Of a stretch of 64,000 nucleotides of DNA, positions 18,679 through 27,225 are shown in pieces. The notes under the pieces were generated by a model that ran no database searches, was not told the origin of the DNA, and saw only the letters and a list, made by a program, of their open reading frames with translations. The stretch lies in NCBI RefSeq assembly GCF_009765985.1, contig NZ_LMUM01000016.1, forward strand, positions 1-64,000, written 5' to 3'. Within the stretch, counting starts at the first letter, position 1, and the number at the start of each line of letters is the position of its first letter. This DNA is from Acidobacterium sp. S8. GTDB taxonomy: Bacteria; Acidobacteriota; Terriglobia; Terriglobales; Acidobacteriaceae. The translations under genes were made by a program, and so were the position numbers.

Positions 18679-18906
18679 ATGGAAGGCATGCAAGAGCTGA
18701 TACGGATTCGAGTGCCGCTGCAAGTCGGCAGCGAACTTCGCATCAAGAATAGCGGCGAGATCAGTCTAGGAACCCCGGAGCTGGAGCGCACAAAAACCGC
18801 GACGGCAGTTGATGCAGTTCTCTTGTACCACTTCGATCAGCGGTCAGGCGAGCACGTCATATGTTTGCTTGATCCGGTGGCGGACCACAAACACTATCGC
18901 GCTTGA
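18679..18906 (+). CDS. Small conserved-looking protein, unknown
   Basis: 75 residues with a well-placed ribosome site (AAAAGGAGACACC before the ATG), matching the other genes of the island. The sequence is mixed, globular and without a signal peptide (ELIRIRVPLQVGSELRIKNS; VDAVLLYHFDQRSGEHVICL). I do not recognise a family. It stands 113 bases after DUF3300 and closes the stress island. Confidence 0.55.
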   Translation: MEGMQELIRIRVPLQVGSELRIKNSGEISLGTPELERTKTATAVDAVLLYHFDQRSGEHVICLLDPVADHKHYRA

Positions 18907-19339
18907 TCGGTATCGCATCCGAGAAGATTTCCGTCTCGAAGGGAAAGCTTTACCCGTTTGATCAGCACTTTCGACGGTGTCAATCATGGGAGACCATCTC
19001 GAGACATAGCCTTGTTTCATGTAAACGAGTATCATGATCTCGATCGATCGCTGGTTACATGGGACCAAGCACTAGGTTCCGCTGAAGCCAAGGGGGCTGA
19101 AGCGATGACCTGTAAGAGCTCGTTTCGCATTCCCTCTCCATCTGGAATGTTAAGCAGATGGAGGCGGCATACGCACACTCTGCAATCTTTTCTGGCTCTT
19201 TTGGATGTCTACGTCACACTATTCCGAGGACGAGGTTGAACCACGACGGGTGATCTTTTATCAATCGGCGGTTTCTATCGCGATTAGTCTGTAGCAGTGT
19301 CCTTGGTCGCGGAGCAAGTAAAATGCCGCGAGGTGCACG
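18907..19339. other. Intergenic region before the sensor kinase
   Basis: 433 bases with short open frames only (for example 18958-19239), none with a ribosome site or recognisable protein. No terminator hairpin stands out. The promoter of the kinase operon should lie here. Confidence 0.4.
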
Positions 19340-21364
19340 ATGCCAGTCCTAAAGGCGTTTTTCTCGTCTGGCCCATTCATGCCTCATGGGTACTGCTATA
19401 TGTGGGACCCAGGCCTGGTGTGGTTGCATGTTATCTCAGACTCTCTGATTGCGTTGTCTTACCTTTCCATTCCATTCACACTCGGGTACTTTGTTCGCAA
19501 GCGTAGAGATCTTCCATTTCACTGGATGTTTGTCTGCTTTGGCATTTTCATCCTTGCCTGCGGTGCAACACACGCAATGGAGGTGTGGACTCTGTGGCAT
19601 GCGGACTACTGGGTGTCCGCATCGATCAAGGCCATCACTGCCATGGCTTCCGTACCTACTGCCATCTTACTTTTGAAGCTGGTTCCTCACGCCGTCGCAT
19701 TGCCGAGTCCCGCGGCACTACGGCTTGAAATCGCTAAACGGAGCCGTGCAGAAAAAGAGCTGAGTTTGGCAAAGGCGGAACTGCAACGACGGGTCGAGAA
19801 AAGGACAGCGGAGCTCAGGAAAGTCAATGAAGACCTGCTCCTCGAGATCGATCAACGCAGGCGCATAGAGCAAACGCTTAGGAACAGCGAAGGGCAGCTC
19901 CGGCTAGCGCAGGAAGCCTCAGGATTGGGTGTGTGGGACTGGAATCCCCGCATGGACATTGCTGTATGGTCCGATCAGCACTTTCAAATTTTTGGTCTTA
20001 AGCCAAGCGGACAGACGTTCGACGAAATAAGCTTTATTTCGCTGATTTATCCCGAGGATCGCGCGGCCGTGAAACTGGCTATTCGCGAAGCACTTCGACC
20101 GGGCGGAGAATTTGATGTCGAGTATCGGATTCAGAGACAGGATGGTCAACTTCGCTGGGTGCTGAGCCAAGGGCTGACCCATTGCGACAGCGCAGGCGAA
20201 CCTTTCCGGATGATCGGTGTGACTCTAGATGTTACTGAGCGCAGGCAGGCTGCCGAAGAACTGCGTCGAAGCGAAGAGCGATTTCGCCTTTTAGTGGAAG
20301 GTACCGCAGACTACGCTATTTTCATGCTGGACCCGGCAGGATTCGTTACCAGCTGGAATAGCGGAGCGGAGCGTATCAAAGGATACCAGGCGCAGGAGAT
20401 TATCGGACAACACTTCTCCTGTTTTTATTGTGACGAAGATTTGCGTAAGGGCAGGCCAGCGAAGGCCCTGCGAGAAGCAGCCACGGCAGGCAGGTTCGAA
20501 GAAGACGGGTGTTGGCTCCGTAAAGATGGATCGCGCTTCCAGGCAAATGCGATTCTCACCGCATTGCACGACCAGAACGAAGAGTTGATTGGTTTCGCCA
20601 AGATTACGCGGGATCTGACGGAAAGCCGACGGGCGGATCAGGCTGTTCAGGAAGCTCAGGCAGAACTGGCGTGGGTCATCAGAATGTCTACTATGAGCGA
20701 GTTGACCGCTTCGATTGCGCATGAAATTAACCAACCGCTTACTGCAATCGTCAACAATGCCAACGCGAGCAGGCGGATTCTGGCTAACGCCGCACCGGAT
20801 CTCGGGGAGGTGCAACAGGCGGTGACCGATATTGCGGAAGCAGGAACACGGGCAGCAGAAATCATTTCACGCATCCGCGAATTGCTCAAGAAAAGTGTTC
20901 CGGAGAAGACGCCGTTGGATATGAATCAGTTGATTCATGAGGTGGTGGCCTTTATCCCGGGCATACTGGAAAAGCAACATATTTCCATGGAGATGGAATT
21001 GTGGGCTGCACTTCCACCAGTAATGGGCGACAGAGTGCAGATGCAGCAGGTTCTGCTGAACCTGATCATGAACGGTATCGAAGCAATGACCACAATTTTA
21101 GACCGCCCGCGAGTTCTGGTGATCCGCTCCGACGCGCGCGAATCCGGCCTGGAGGTCGCCGTGCAGGATTCCGGCACCGGGCTTGATCCCCGGCATATCG
21201 ACCAATTATTCCATACATTCTTTACAACGAAAATAAACGGAATGGGCATGGGTTTGTCCATCAGCCGCTCGATCATTGAGGCGCACAGCGGCCGGTTGTG
21301 GGCCAGCAATGATCCCACAACCCACGGGGCGACTTTTCGCTTTTCCTTGCCGGCTATGGCATAG
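19340..21364 (+). CDS. Sensor histidine kinase with plant ethylene-receptor-like membrane domain
   Basis: 674 residues. Residues 15-117 form three membrane helices closely resembling the ethylene-binding domain of plant ETR1: LHVISDSLIALSYLSIPFTL matches helix 1 including Asp34, and IFILACGATHAMEVWTLWH matches helix 2 with Cys74 and His78, the Cys/His pair that holds copper in ETR1. A coiled coil (about 130-182) follows, then PAS (185-300, GVWDWNPRMDIAVWSDQHFQ), a second PAS/PAC (310-428), a HisKA dimerisation helix with His461 (SIAHEINQPLTAIVNN) and an HATPase domain (N box LIMNGIEAM, G boxes DSGTGLDP and GMGMGLSISRS). GAGGTG lies before ATG 19340. The response regulator starts nine bases later. 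Confidence 0.92.
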   Translation: MPVLKAFFSSGPFMPHGYCYMWDPGLVWLHVISDSLIALSYLSIPFTLGYFVRKRRDLPFHWMFVCFGIFILACGATHAMEVWTLWHADYWVSASIKAITAMASVPTAILLLKLVPHAVALPSPAALRLEIAKRSRAEKELSLAKAELQRRVEKRTAELRKVNEDLLLEIDQRRRIEQTLRNSEGQLRLAQEASGLGVWDWNPRMDIAVWSDQHFQIFGLKPSGQTFDEISFISLIYPEDRAAVKLAIREALRPGGEFDVEYRIQRQDGQLRWVLSQGLTHCDSAGEPFRMIGVTLDVTERRQAAEELRRSEERFRLLVEGTADYAIFMLDPAGFVTSWNSGAERIKGYQAQEIIGQHFSCFYCDEDLRKGRPAKALREAATAGRFEEDGCWLRKDGSRFQANAILTALHDQNEELIGFAKITRDLTESRRADQAVQEAQAELAWVIRMSTMSELTASIAHEINQPLTAIVNNANASRRILANAAPDLGEVQQAVTDIAEAGTRAAEIISRIRELLKKSVPEKTPLDMNQLIHEVVAFIPGILEKQHISMEMELWAALPPVMGDRVQMQQVLLNLIMNGIEAMTTILDRPRVLVIRSDARESGLEVAVQDSGTGLDPRHIDQLFHTFFTTKINGMGMGLSISRSIIEAHSGRLWASNDPTTHGATFRFSLPAMA

Positions 21365-21373
21365 GCGTATGCG

Positions 21374-21994
21374 ATGAACGAAACGCCTCCAACTGTGTTT
21401 GTCGTGGACGACGAGCCTTCGGTTTGTGTTTCTCTTAAGAGACTGCTACGCTCGGTTGGCATTGAGGCCCAGACTTTCTCATCAGCACAGGAATTTCTGC
21501 GCTGCGTGCGTCCCAATGCTCCGGGGTGCCTGGTCCTTGACGTTCGCCTTCCCGGACTAAGCGGACTGGATCTTCAGAAGGAGCTTGCTGCTGAGAAGAT
21601 AGCTCTTCCAATTGTTTTTATCACTGGCCATGGTGACATTCCGATGTCCGTTCGAGCCATGAAGGCCGGCGCGATTGAGTTCCTCATCAAGCCCTTCCGC
21701 GAACAGGATCTGCTGGAAGCAATCCAGCGCGGGATCGAACAAAGCCACATCCTGAGACGACGCAGCGCTGAAATGCGCATATTGCAACAGCGCTATGCAT
21801 TGCTGACACCCCGTGAGCGAGAGGTCTTCCCTTGCGTGACGAGCGGTTTGTTGAATAAGCAGATAGCCGCGCAGCTAGGAGCAAGCGAGAAGACCATCAA
21901 GGTTCATCGCGGTCAGGTTATGCAGAAGATGAAAGCGGTATCATTGGCTGATCTGATCCACATGGCCGAGAAGCTTGGCCTCCACGCCAATTGA
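21374..21994 (+). CDS. FixJ/NarL-type response regulator
   Basis: 206 residues: an N-terminal receiver (FVVDDEPSVCVSLKRLL; phospho-acceptor Asp in CLVLDVRLPGLSG; Thr/Lys in VFITGHGDIPMSVR and EFLIKPF) and a C-terminal LuxR-type helix-turn-helix (LTPREREVFPCVTSGLLNKQ; LGASEKTIKVHRGQVMQKM). All receiver switch residues are present. It follows the ethylene-receptor-like kinase by nine bases and is its likely cognate partner. The subfamily matches FixJ/TodT regulators, whose partner kinases have the same HisKA sequence style. Confidence 0.92.
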   Translation: MNETPPTVFVVDDEPSVCVSLKRLLRSVGIEAQTFSSAQEFLRCVRPNAPGCLVLDVRLPGLSGLDLQKELAAEKIALPIVFITGHGDIPMSVRAMKAGAIEFLIKPFREQDLLEAIQRGIEQSHILRRRSAEMRILQQRYALLTPREREVFPCVTSGLLNKQIAAQLGASEKTIKVHRGQVMQKMKAVSLADLIHMAEKLGLHAN

Positions 21995-22185
21995 TCCCAG
22001 TCTTATGGGACCAAGATCCAATAGACAAGCCGCACTACCAGCGCTACGCTCCATTCATAGAAGCAAGTGAGGCGAATGAGTTTACGACCCGCGGGTACGC
22101 AAGACAATCGGCGGGCCTCTTCTCGATCGATCACTGGGATCCGGATTTATTAGCCAACACGAGTTCAGGCTCAAGGAGGGGAGCC

Positions 22186-22572
22186 ATGGCTGAGACTACA
22201 CACATAGCGATCGTGGATGACGACCTATGGATGCGCAGGTCCCTTGAAAGGCTCCTCAAGTCCGCTGGATTACGGGCTGAAAGTTTCGCTTCGGCAGAGG
22301 ACTACGTTGTCGCCGGCAGTCACGAAGGGATTGGCTGCATCATTCTGGACATAGGACTGCCTGGCATGAGCGGATTTGAGCTGCAACGCCGCCTGGCAGC
22401 AGAACACAACGGATTACCGGTAGTATTTGTTTCGGCGCGCGACGAACCAGAGGTACGACACGAGGCTGCACAGGCAGGAGCGGTTGCTTTCCTTGGCAAG
22501 CCGTTCGAAGATAATGCACTGCTAAACGCTGTTCACATAGCCCTCAAGTTAGCGAAAAGACGAACACAGTGA
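22186..22572 (+). CDS. Single-domain response regulator (receiver only)
   Basis: 128 residues with only a receiver: AIVDDDLWMRRSLERLLKSA, phospho-acceptor Asp in CIILDIGLPGMSGFELQ, Ser in VVFVSARDEPEVRHE and Lys in VAFLGKPFEDNALL. The open frame continues up to 21991, but ATG 22186 has AAGGAGGGGAGCC just before it and begins at the domain edge. There is no output domain, so it may act as a phosphate sink or shuttle in the kinase cluster, or bind a protein target. It is close to FixJ-type receivers and likely derived from the gene before it. Confidence 0.88.
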   Translation: MAETTHIAIVDDDLWMRRSLERLLKSAGLRAESFASAEDYVVAGSHEGIGCIILDIGLPGMSGFELQRRLAAEHNGLPVVFVSARDEPEVRHEAAQAGAVAFLGKPFEDNALLNAVHIALKLAKRRTQ

Positions 22573-22772
22573 CGTCTTCGTGCTTTGTATCTGCATTCGC
22601 GCAGGTGCAGTGAGTTCGAGTTTTCCAATGAAGTCTGCCACTTTGCGATGTGTCCTAAGGACCACCGCCAAAAGGCAAAATCGGCAAAACGCTGGAGGAT
22701 TCACGTGTCGACTACAAATAAAATCATTGCTGATCATGGGGAAGTCTCGGAACTCCCCGCAAACCATATACG

Positions 22773-23396
22773 GTGTTGATCGCAGATGAGCATCCGATCG
22801 TACGCGAGGGATTGGCAACGCTGATCAACCGCACGTTTGACATGCAGGTCGTCGCTGAGGCGTCCAATGGTCAGGAAGCAGTGGAGAAATATGCTGCACA
22901 GTCTCCTAACATTGCTCTCCTTGAATTGAGATTGCCGATCATGAATGGCGTGGAGACAGTCATGTCCATTTGCGCGAAAGAGCCGGCTGCGCGTCTCATC
23001 GTTTTTACGACATGTCAGGGTGAGGAAGATATCTATCGAGCGCTGAAGGCGGGCGCTTATGGATATCTTTTCAAGAATACATCGCTCAATGAGCTCGTCG
23101 AATGTATTCGCGCCGTGGCGCAAGGCAAGAGGTGGATTCCTCCCGCAGTCGCGGCCCAGCTAGGAAAGAGAGTCGCCGACCGCGGGCTGACGTTTAGGGA
23201 AACGGAAGTTCTCCGAGCGGTTACCAACGGCAAAAGCAACAAGGAGATCGGCGCGCTGCTGGATATAAGTGAAGCGACGGTGAAGGTACACATGACGCAT
23301 ATTCTGGAGAAGCTCAATGTGACCGGACGCACGGAAGCGATCAATGTAGCGTTCAGACGGGGCCTCGTGCATATGGATCCAGTTGCGGCCGCGTGA
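22773..23396 (+). CDS. NarL-type response regulator with Glu at the phospho-acceptor site; 5' end frameshifted
   Basis: Receiver plus LuxR helix-turn-helix (FRETEVLRAVTNGKSNKEIG; DISEATVKVHMTHILEKLNV). The phospho-acceptor position reads IALLELRLPIMNG, with Glu instead of Asp, while the acidic pocket (LIADEHPIV) and Lys (GYLFKN) remain. Glu can mimic phosphorylation, so it may be constitutively active (inference). The continuous frame has only GTG 22773, inside the first beta strand. A better start is GTG 22705 behind GGAGGATTCAC (MSTTNKIIADHGEVSELPA): adding one A to the AAA run at 22761-22763 would join it to KPYTVLIADEHP. Either a real frameshift or a read error. Confidence 0.82.
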   Translation: MLIADEHPIVREGLATLINRTFDMQVVAEASNGQEAVEKYAAQSPNIALLELRLPIMNGVETVMSICAKEPAARLIVFTTCQGEEDIYRALKAGAYGYLFKNTSLNELVECIRAVAQGKRWIPPAVAAQLGKRVADRGLTFRETEVLRAVTNGKSNKEIGALLDISEATVKVHMTHILEKLNVTGRTEAINVAFRRGLVHMDPVAAA

Positions 23397-23666
23397 TGAG
23401 CTAGATGTTTAGTCCCGGCATTTGATGGTGCATTCCAGTCCAGAGATGGAAGTAGGCACTATGAGCGAGGTCCACACGAAGGCGCCCCTACGACAGAGGC
23501 GGTCCGTCGAGCGCTACGATAGAGTCAAGAGAGCCTAAGAACGCTGGTTTGCCGCCGTGGAATCAACCTGAGACGGTGGCGGATCCAGCACGGTTGGGAG
23601 GCCAATCTCTCAGCACGGAAACAATCAAGCATCTGGGAACAACAGGTTCTCCCCGGATATTGTGAT

Positions 23667-23981
23667 GTGGCGGCGATTGGTTGCAGATACGAAGCCGCAG
23701 GCTTCGTATTTGCATCGAAAAACAAAACCCCACTCGCGAAGGAAAATGTCTGGCGTCGAAACATTCTTCCCAGATTGTCAAAGATTCGATTGGAATGGGC
23801 CAATTTCCAAGTGATGCGGCGCACGCATGCCAGCATCATGAAGGAATTGGGGGTCGATCCCAAATGGGTAGCTGACCAGCTAGGACACAGCTTGGATGTA
23901 AGCCAGAACGTGTACACACAGGTCTCGGTAAAACAAAGACTTGAGGCAGTACAGCAGCTGGAAACAGCCTTAGTCATGTAA
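23667..23981 (+). pseudogene. Tyrosine recombinase (phage-type integrase), C-terminal remnant
   Basis: About 104 residues of the catalytic C-terminus of a site-specific integrase: FVFASKNKTPLAKENVWRRN, then the Arg of the RRTHASIMKELGVDPKWVAD block, the His of QLGHSLDVSQN and the nucleophile Tyr of VYTQVSVKQRLEAV. The N-terminal about 250-300 residues are missing; the DNA at 23400-23660 is closed by stops in all useful frames. It lies directly upstream of the 3' end of tRNA-Gly, the classic site for such integrases, so it marks the edge of a decayed integrative element. Confidence 0.8.
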
Positions 23982-24048
23982 TTGGTGTTCAAATGGTGTT
24001 CAAAACGATTTCAGGATTCGGTGGAATGTTGCAAGCTCTTGATTCAAA

Positions 24049-24123
24049 TGGAGCGGGAGACCGGGATCGAACCGGCGACATTCAGCTTGGGAAGCTGACG
24101 TTCTGCCACTGAACTACTCCCGC
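24049..24123 (-). tRNA. tRNA-Gly, anticodon CCC
   Basis: On the minus strand the 75 bases fold as a full cloverleaf: acceptor GCGGGAG pairing with CTCCCGC, D-arm GTTC-AGTGGCA-GAAC, anticodon stem TCAGC/GCTGA with loop TTCCCAA (anticodon CCC), T-arm GCCGG-TTCGATC-CCGGT, discriminator T, and an encoded CCA tail at 24051-24049. The 3' end faces the integrase remnant, so it is probably an attachment site. Confidence 0.95.
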
Positions 24124-24601
24124 CCTACATAATCAATAATTCGCGGCTTCATCGCCTCATTGCTATCAAATCTCATTATCAAATTTGAGCAACGAGCCTG
24201 TAGCGGGGGCTTCGGGCCAAGGAAAATTAACTCCTGGCGCCGAATCCGATATTGCAAAGCGTACCCAGAGTATCGCTCAAACGCCGCATAAGAATCAAAT
24301 GCTAATCACGCACAATGACAAGTGGACATTCGTGTTGGTCTACTTCGACAAAGATTCTAAAAGATACTAAAGGAAGGATCAGATAGTGTTCGGCCCTGGG
24401 GGCAACCAGTTGTTGAAATCAAGAACGCCTATATTTTTTTCTTCCCCGAGAAATCCTCTCCTGAGTTTGCGGCGCGCAGGTTTTTGCTCTTCCCTTTGTT
24501 GACGATCCCAACCCGATGAATTCAACGAGACGACGGCACCTATGCGATAAATGCACCGCGTGGCCACTCCCGATACCATAGGTTGAAAGGTGAAGAAGCC
24601 G
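24124..24601. other. Intergenic region between tRNA-Gly and the HugZ-like gene
   Basis: A short frame at 24185-24370 from a TTG (ends LITHNDKWTFVLVYFDKDSKRY without its full length quoted here as a motif) could be the tail of a decayed gene, but it lacks a ribosome site. No other gene seen. The stretch is likely part of the decayed integrated element. Confidence 0.35.
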
Positions 24602-25395
24602 ATGTCCTCGAATGAAACCGCTGCCCCCGGCAGCACGCATCCAGCGGGCCAGCATCGCCGCAACTCCCTGAACCAGGTCACGCTGAGCGTATCCGCACCC
24701 TGATCTCGCTGGCGCCGGTCGGGACCCTGTCGACGCTCTCCTGCAAGCATCCTGGATTTCCCTTTGGATCTCTCATGCCCTTTGCGCTCGACCTGGCGGG
24801 CCGTCCGCTCTTTCTGATCAGCAATATGGCCATGCATACGCAGAATCTGAAGTCCGATCCGCGATGCAGCCTCTTCATCGGACCGGCGAATTCCGATGGA
24901 GATCCACTTGGAACTGCACGCGCGACGTTGGTCGGAGTTGCTGAATCTGTGTCAGCAAGCGATTCAGCTTCCATTCGAGAGATTTACCTTGCTCGTCATG
25001 GGAATAGCCGTTACTGGGTCGACTTCGCTGACTTCAGTTTCTTCCGGCTCCAGCCTGTCGATCTTTACTATGTGGGTGGTTTTGGCGTGATGGGGTGGGT
25101 CGGAGCCAGAGACTACGAAGATGCCGCCCCTGATCCACTGGCTCAGGCCGCAGCCGGAATCCTTACGCACATGAACGCTGACCATGTTGATTCGATGATC
25201 CTCCTGGCACGTTTTCATGCTGGGCTCGAAGCGACAGAAGCGACCATGACTTCGGTCGATCGACTGGGTTTCACTCTTCGATTGAAGACGCATGAGGGAA
25301 TGAAAGCCGTTCGCATCAACTTTCCCCAAGAGATAGATACCCCTATGAAGACTCGGACAGCGCTGGTTGAGATGGTCCGTAAGGCCCGGCAATAA
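24602..25395 (+). pseudogene. HugZ-like heme/pyridoxamine-phosphate-oxidase-fold protein, frameshifted near its 5' end
   Basis: Split-barrel flavin-reductase/PNPOx-fold protein of the HugZ (heme utilisation) family, with a C-terminal DUF2470-like part (ILTHMNADHVDSMILLARFH). The open frame with ATG 24775 starts in mid-domain; in the same frame, conserved sequence continues upstream without a start (RIRTLISLAPVGTLSTLSCK, HPGFPFGSLMPFALDLAGRP). The likely true start is ATG 24602 (MSSNETAAPGSTHPA) with AAGGTGAAG upstream, one frame off. Adding one G to the GGG run at 24646-24648 yields a continuous protein of about 264 residues. Function if intact: binding or degradation of heme or a flavin. Either a pseudogene or a sequence error. 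Confidence 0.75.
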
Positions 25396-26238
25396 CTGCA
25401 ATAGGTTTCCGTCTGGATGCATCGCAGGAGCTTGGGAGAGAGTAGGTCACCACAATTCCACGCGCTCCAATGTGGAGGCCTTCGCCGATAATCGGTACAT
25501 ACCTTCTCCTTCTCCGCCACAAAATCACATCTCCGTTGTTTTGTGAGAACCATATGCCAAGTGCGCTTCCTCAATCTTTTCTGCCATACGCCCGTTACAG
25601 GGAACCGGTGAACGCGCGCATCATAGTCCACGTCTTCTGTTAACAGCCTTGACTCCCGCACCGCGGAGTTCGGTGTTTTTGCAAATAGAAATATCTGCGC
25701 AATCAGCACAGCGAACACTGAAAATATTCGCATAGAGCCTCATACAGGCGAGACTTGAGAGACGCTGTAGTGCGTCTGCCTACATAATCCATGCAATCGA
25801 CAATTACTCATTTAGCCTTAGTTCAAACAGAAAATCTCGGATTACCTGAAAGTACTTGTCCTTTCATCTCTGGGTGTTCCAAACTGCCCCAGCGGCCACG
25901 AGCCCACGGCACGTCCAACCAGACTCAGGGCGATCCGAACTTCTGATCGAGAGACGAGATCGCGGAAGACCTCATCCTCTGCGCCTTCTTCCGTCAAGCT
26001 GCTGATAGCCTTGCCGTCCAGAGGTGGACGACGAGTCCATAGCAAGACGCTATTTTCATTTCGATCCGGATGCCACACCTTCTGGAAAGAGGTCGCGGTG
26101 TTCGCGCAAAGGAAGCAGCACGCTTGCTGAAATGTCGCCGGAAAATGTAAGCCTTGCGCAAAGTGCGGCGGCCATCTCAAGAAAGGCCCTGCGGCTGAAC
26201 AATGTCACATTGTCTCAGGAATATCTAGATGGATTGCT
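25396..26238. other. Large gap, about 840 bases, no secure gene
   Basis: A minus-strand frame from 25733 begins like a signal peptide (RIFSVFAVLIAQIFLFAKTP) but has no ribosome site, runs into the HugZ-like gene, and its downstream composition is Arg/Cys-rich like non-coding frames. A plus-strand frame at 26024-26278 overlaps the end of the next gene. The region may hold decayed genes next to the tRNA-linked remnant. Confidence 0.4.
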
Positions 26239-27081
26239 TCACGCGATGAGCGAATCAGGACGAGATGTGACGATTTGACCGGAGACGCCGGTTTCTCTTC
26301 GCTCCGCCCGACGACTCCTGACGACAAACTCAGCGAATATCCAACACGTTCCGATCGCCGTCAGGTTGTAGACTGCACCACCCCATGCAATCTGGCTGTG
26401 CGGCTGAATAAACACTGGTGGTATTTCTACAGCCGCCTCAAACACCAACAGCATCAGGGCAAGAAGCCTGGCAGCGAATACATCTTGAATGCCGCAAACA
26501 ATGGCAGTCCCAGCCAGCAGGAAAGCGATGCCGGTCAGCACTATCCAAAAGGATGCAAACGGCACCCAATGCGGGACGAAGCGTGCGTAAGCATGAAGAT
26601 TGATGAGGTGCCCTAGACCGAAGGTAATCGGAGGCAGCCCTAACATCCAACGACCGGCAATCACTGCTCTCCTTCGCCATTCCGAATCGAGTGACTGGGT
26701 CGCGGAGTAGACGATGGCTGCCGGGGCGACTAAGAGAATCTGTGCAGCGACACCGCCCAGGACGAAAACTACGACACCAATTCGAAGACCAAACGCATGA
26801 GTCGCAGTGTAGAACCGGGGCAGCCAGAACAGGGCAAAGATAAGGTAGATCATGGCTGATCCCACTGCTCCCGCCCGTGCGGTACGTCGCCATAAGATTC
26901 CCATGCCAGCCGCAACCAGCCAGATACCGGCGAGATATGCAAATACGCGTACGCCAGGAATATGCTGGCCGAAGGATTGTATCGGTTGATGGGAGGCCTC
27001 GAATTCCCCCCAAACAATATTCAGGATCCCGGTAACGACTGTTGCCAAGCCATAGAACCACATGCCTACTCTCATCCGCAT
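26239..27081 (-). CDS. DoxX-like polytopic membrane protein
   Basis: About 280 residues with eight predicted membrane helices (for example VFAYLAGIWLVAAGMGILWR, GVVVFVLGGVAAQILLVAPA, FWIVLTGIAFLLAGTAIVCG). No catalytic motif; the repeated GI-x2-GL and inner glycine pattern recalls DoxX/DUF-type membrane proteins. ATG 27081 is chosen because AAAGGAGATT lies directly upstream; the longer frame to 27135 has none. Its 5' end faces the MocR regulator at 27226 across 144 bases, so it is a likely target of that regulator. The name is by general resemblance only. Confidence 0.6.
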   Translation of the reverse strand: MRMRVGMWFYGLATVVTGILNIVWGEFEASHQPIQSFGQHIPGVRVFAYLAGIWLVAAGMGILWRRTARAGAVGSAMIYLIFALFWLPRFYTATHAFGLRIGVVVFVLGGVAAQILLVAPAAIVYSATQSLDSEWRRRAVIAGRWMLGLPPITFGLGHLINLHAYARFVPHWVPFASFWIVLTGIAFLLAGTAIVCGIQDVFAARLLALMLLVFEAAVEIPPVFIQPHSQIAWGGAVYNLTAIGTCWIFAEFVVRSRRAERRETGVSGQIVTSRPDSLIA

Positions 27082-27225
27082 AATCTCCTTTGCACGGCCC
27101 AACCTCAGCCTTGGCAGAAAGCTGAGAACAGCCACGCTCTGACGTCAGAACTCACAGTATGGAGCGGCATTGGTACATTGAATAGAGCCATTTTGCGCTA
27201 ATATCGTTAGACCAAGAAAAATCAC

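Noticed and set aside
25215-25733. Minus-strand frame with a signal-peptide-like start
   Set aside because: No ribosome site, runs into the HugZ-like gene, and later composition is not protein-like; kept only as a remark on the gap.
26024-26278. 84-codon plus-strand frame
   Set aside because: Overlaps the end of the DoxX-like gene, no ribosome site, no known family.
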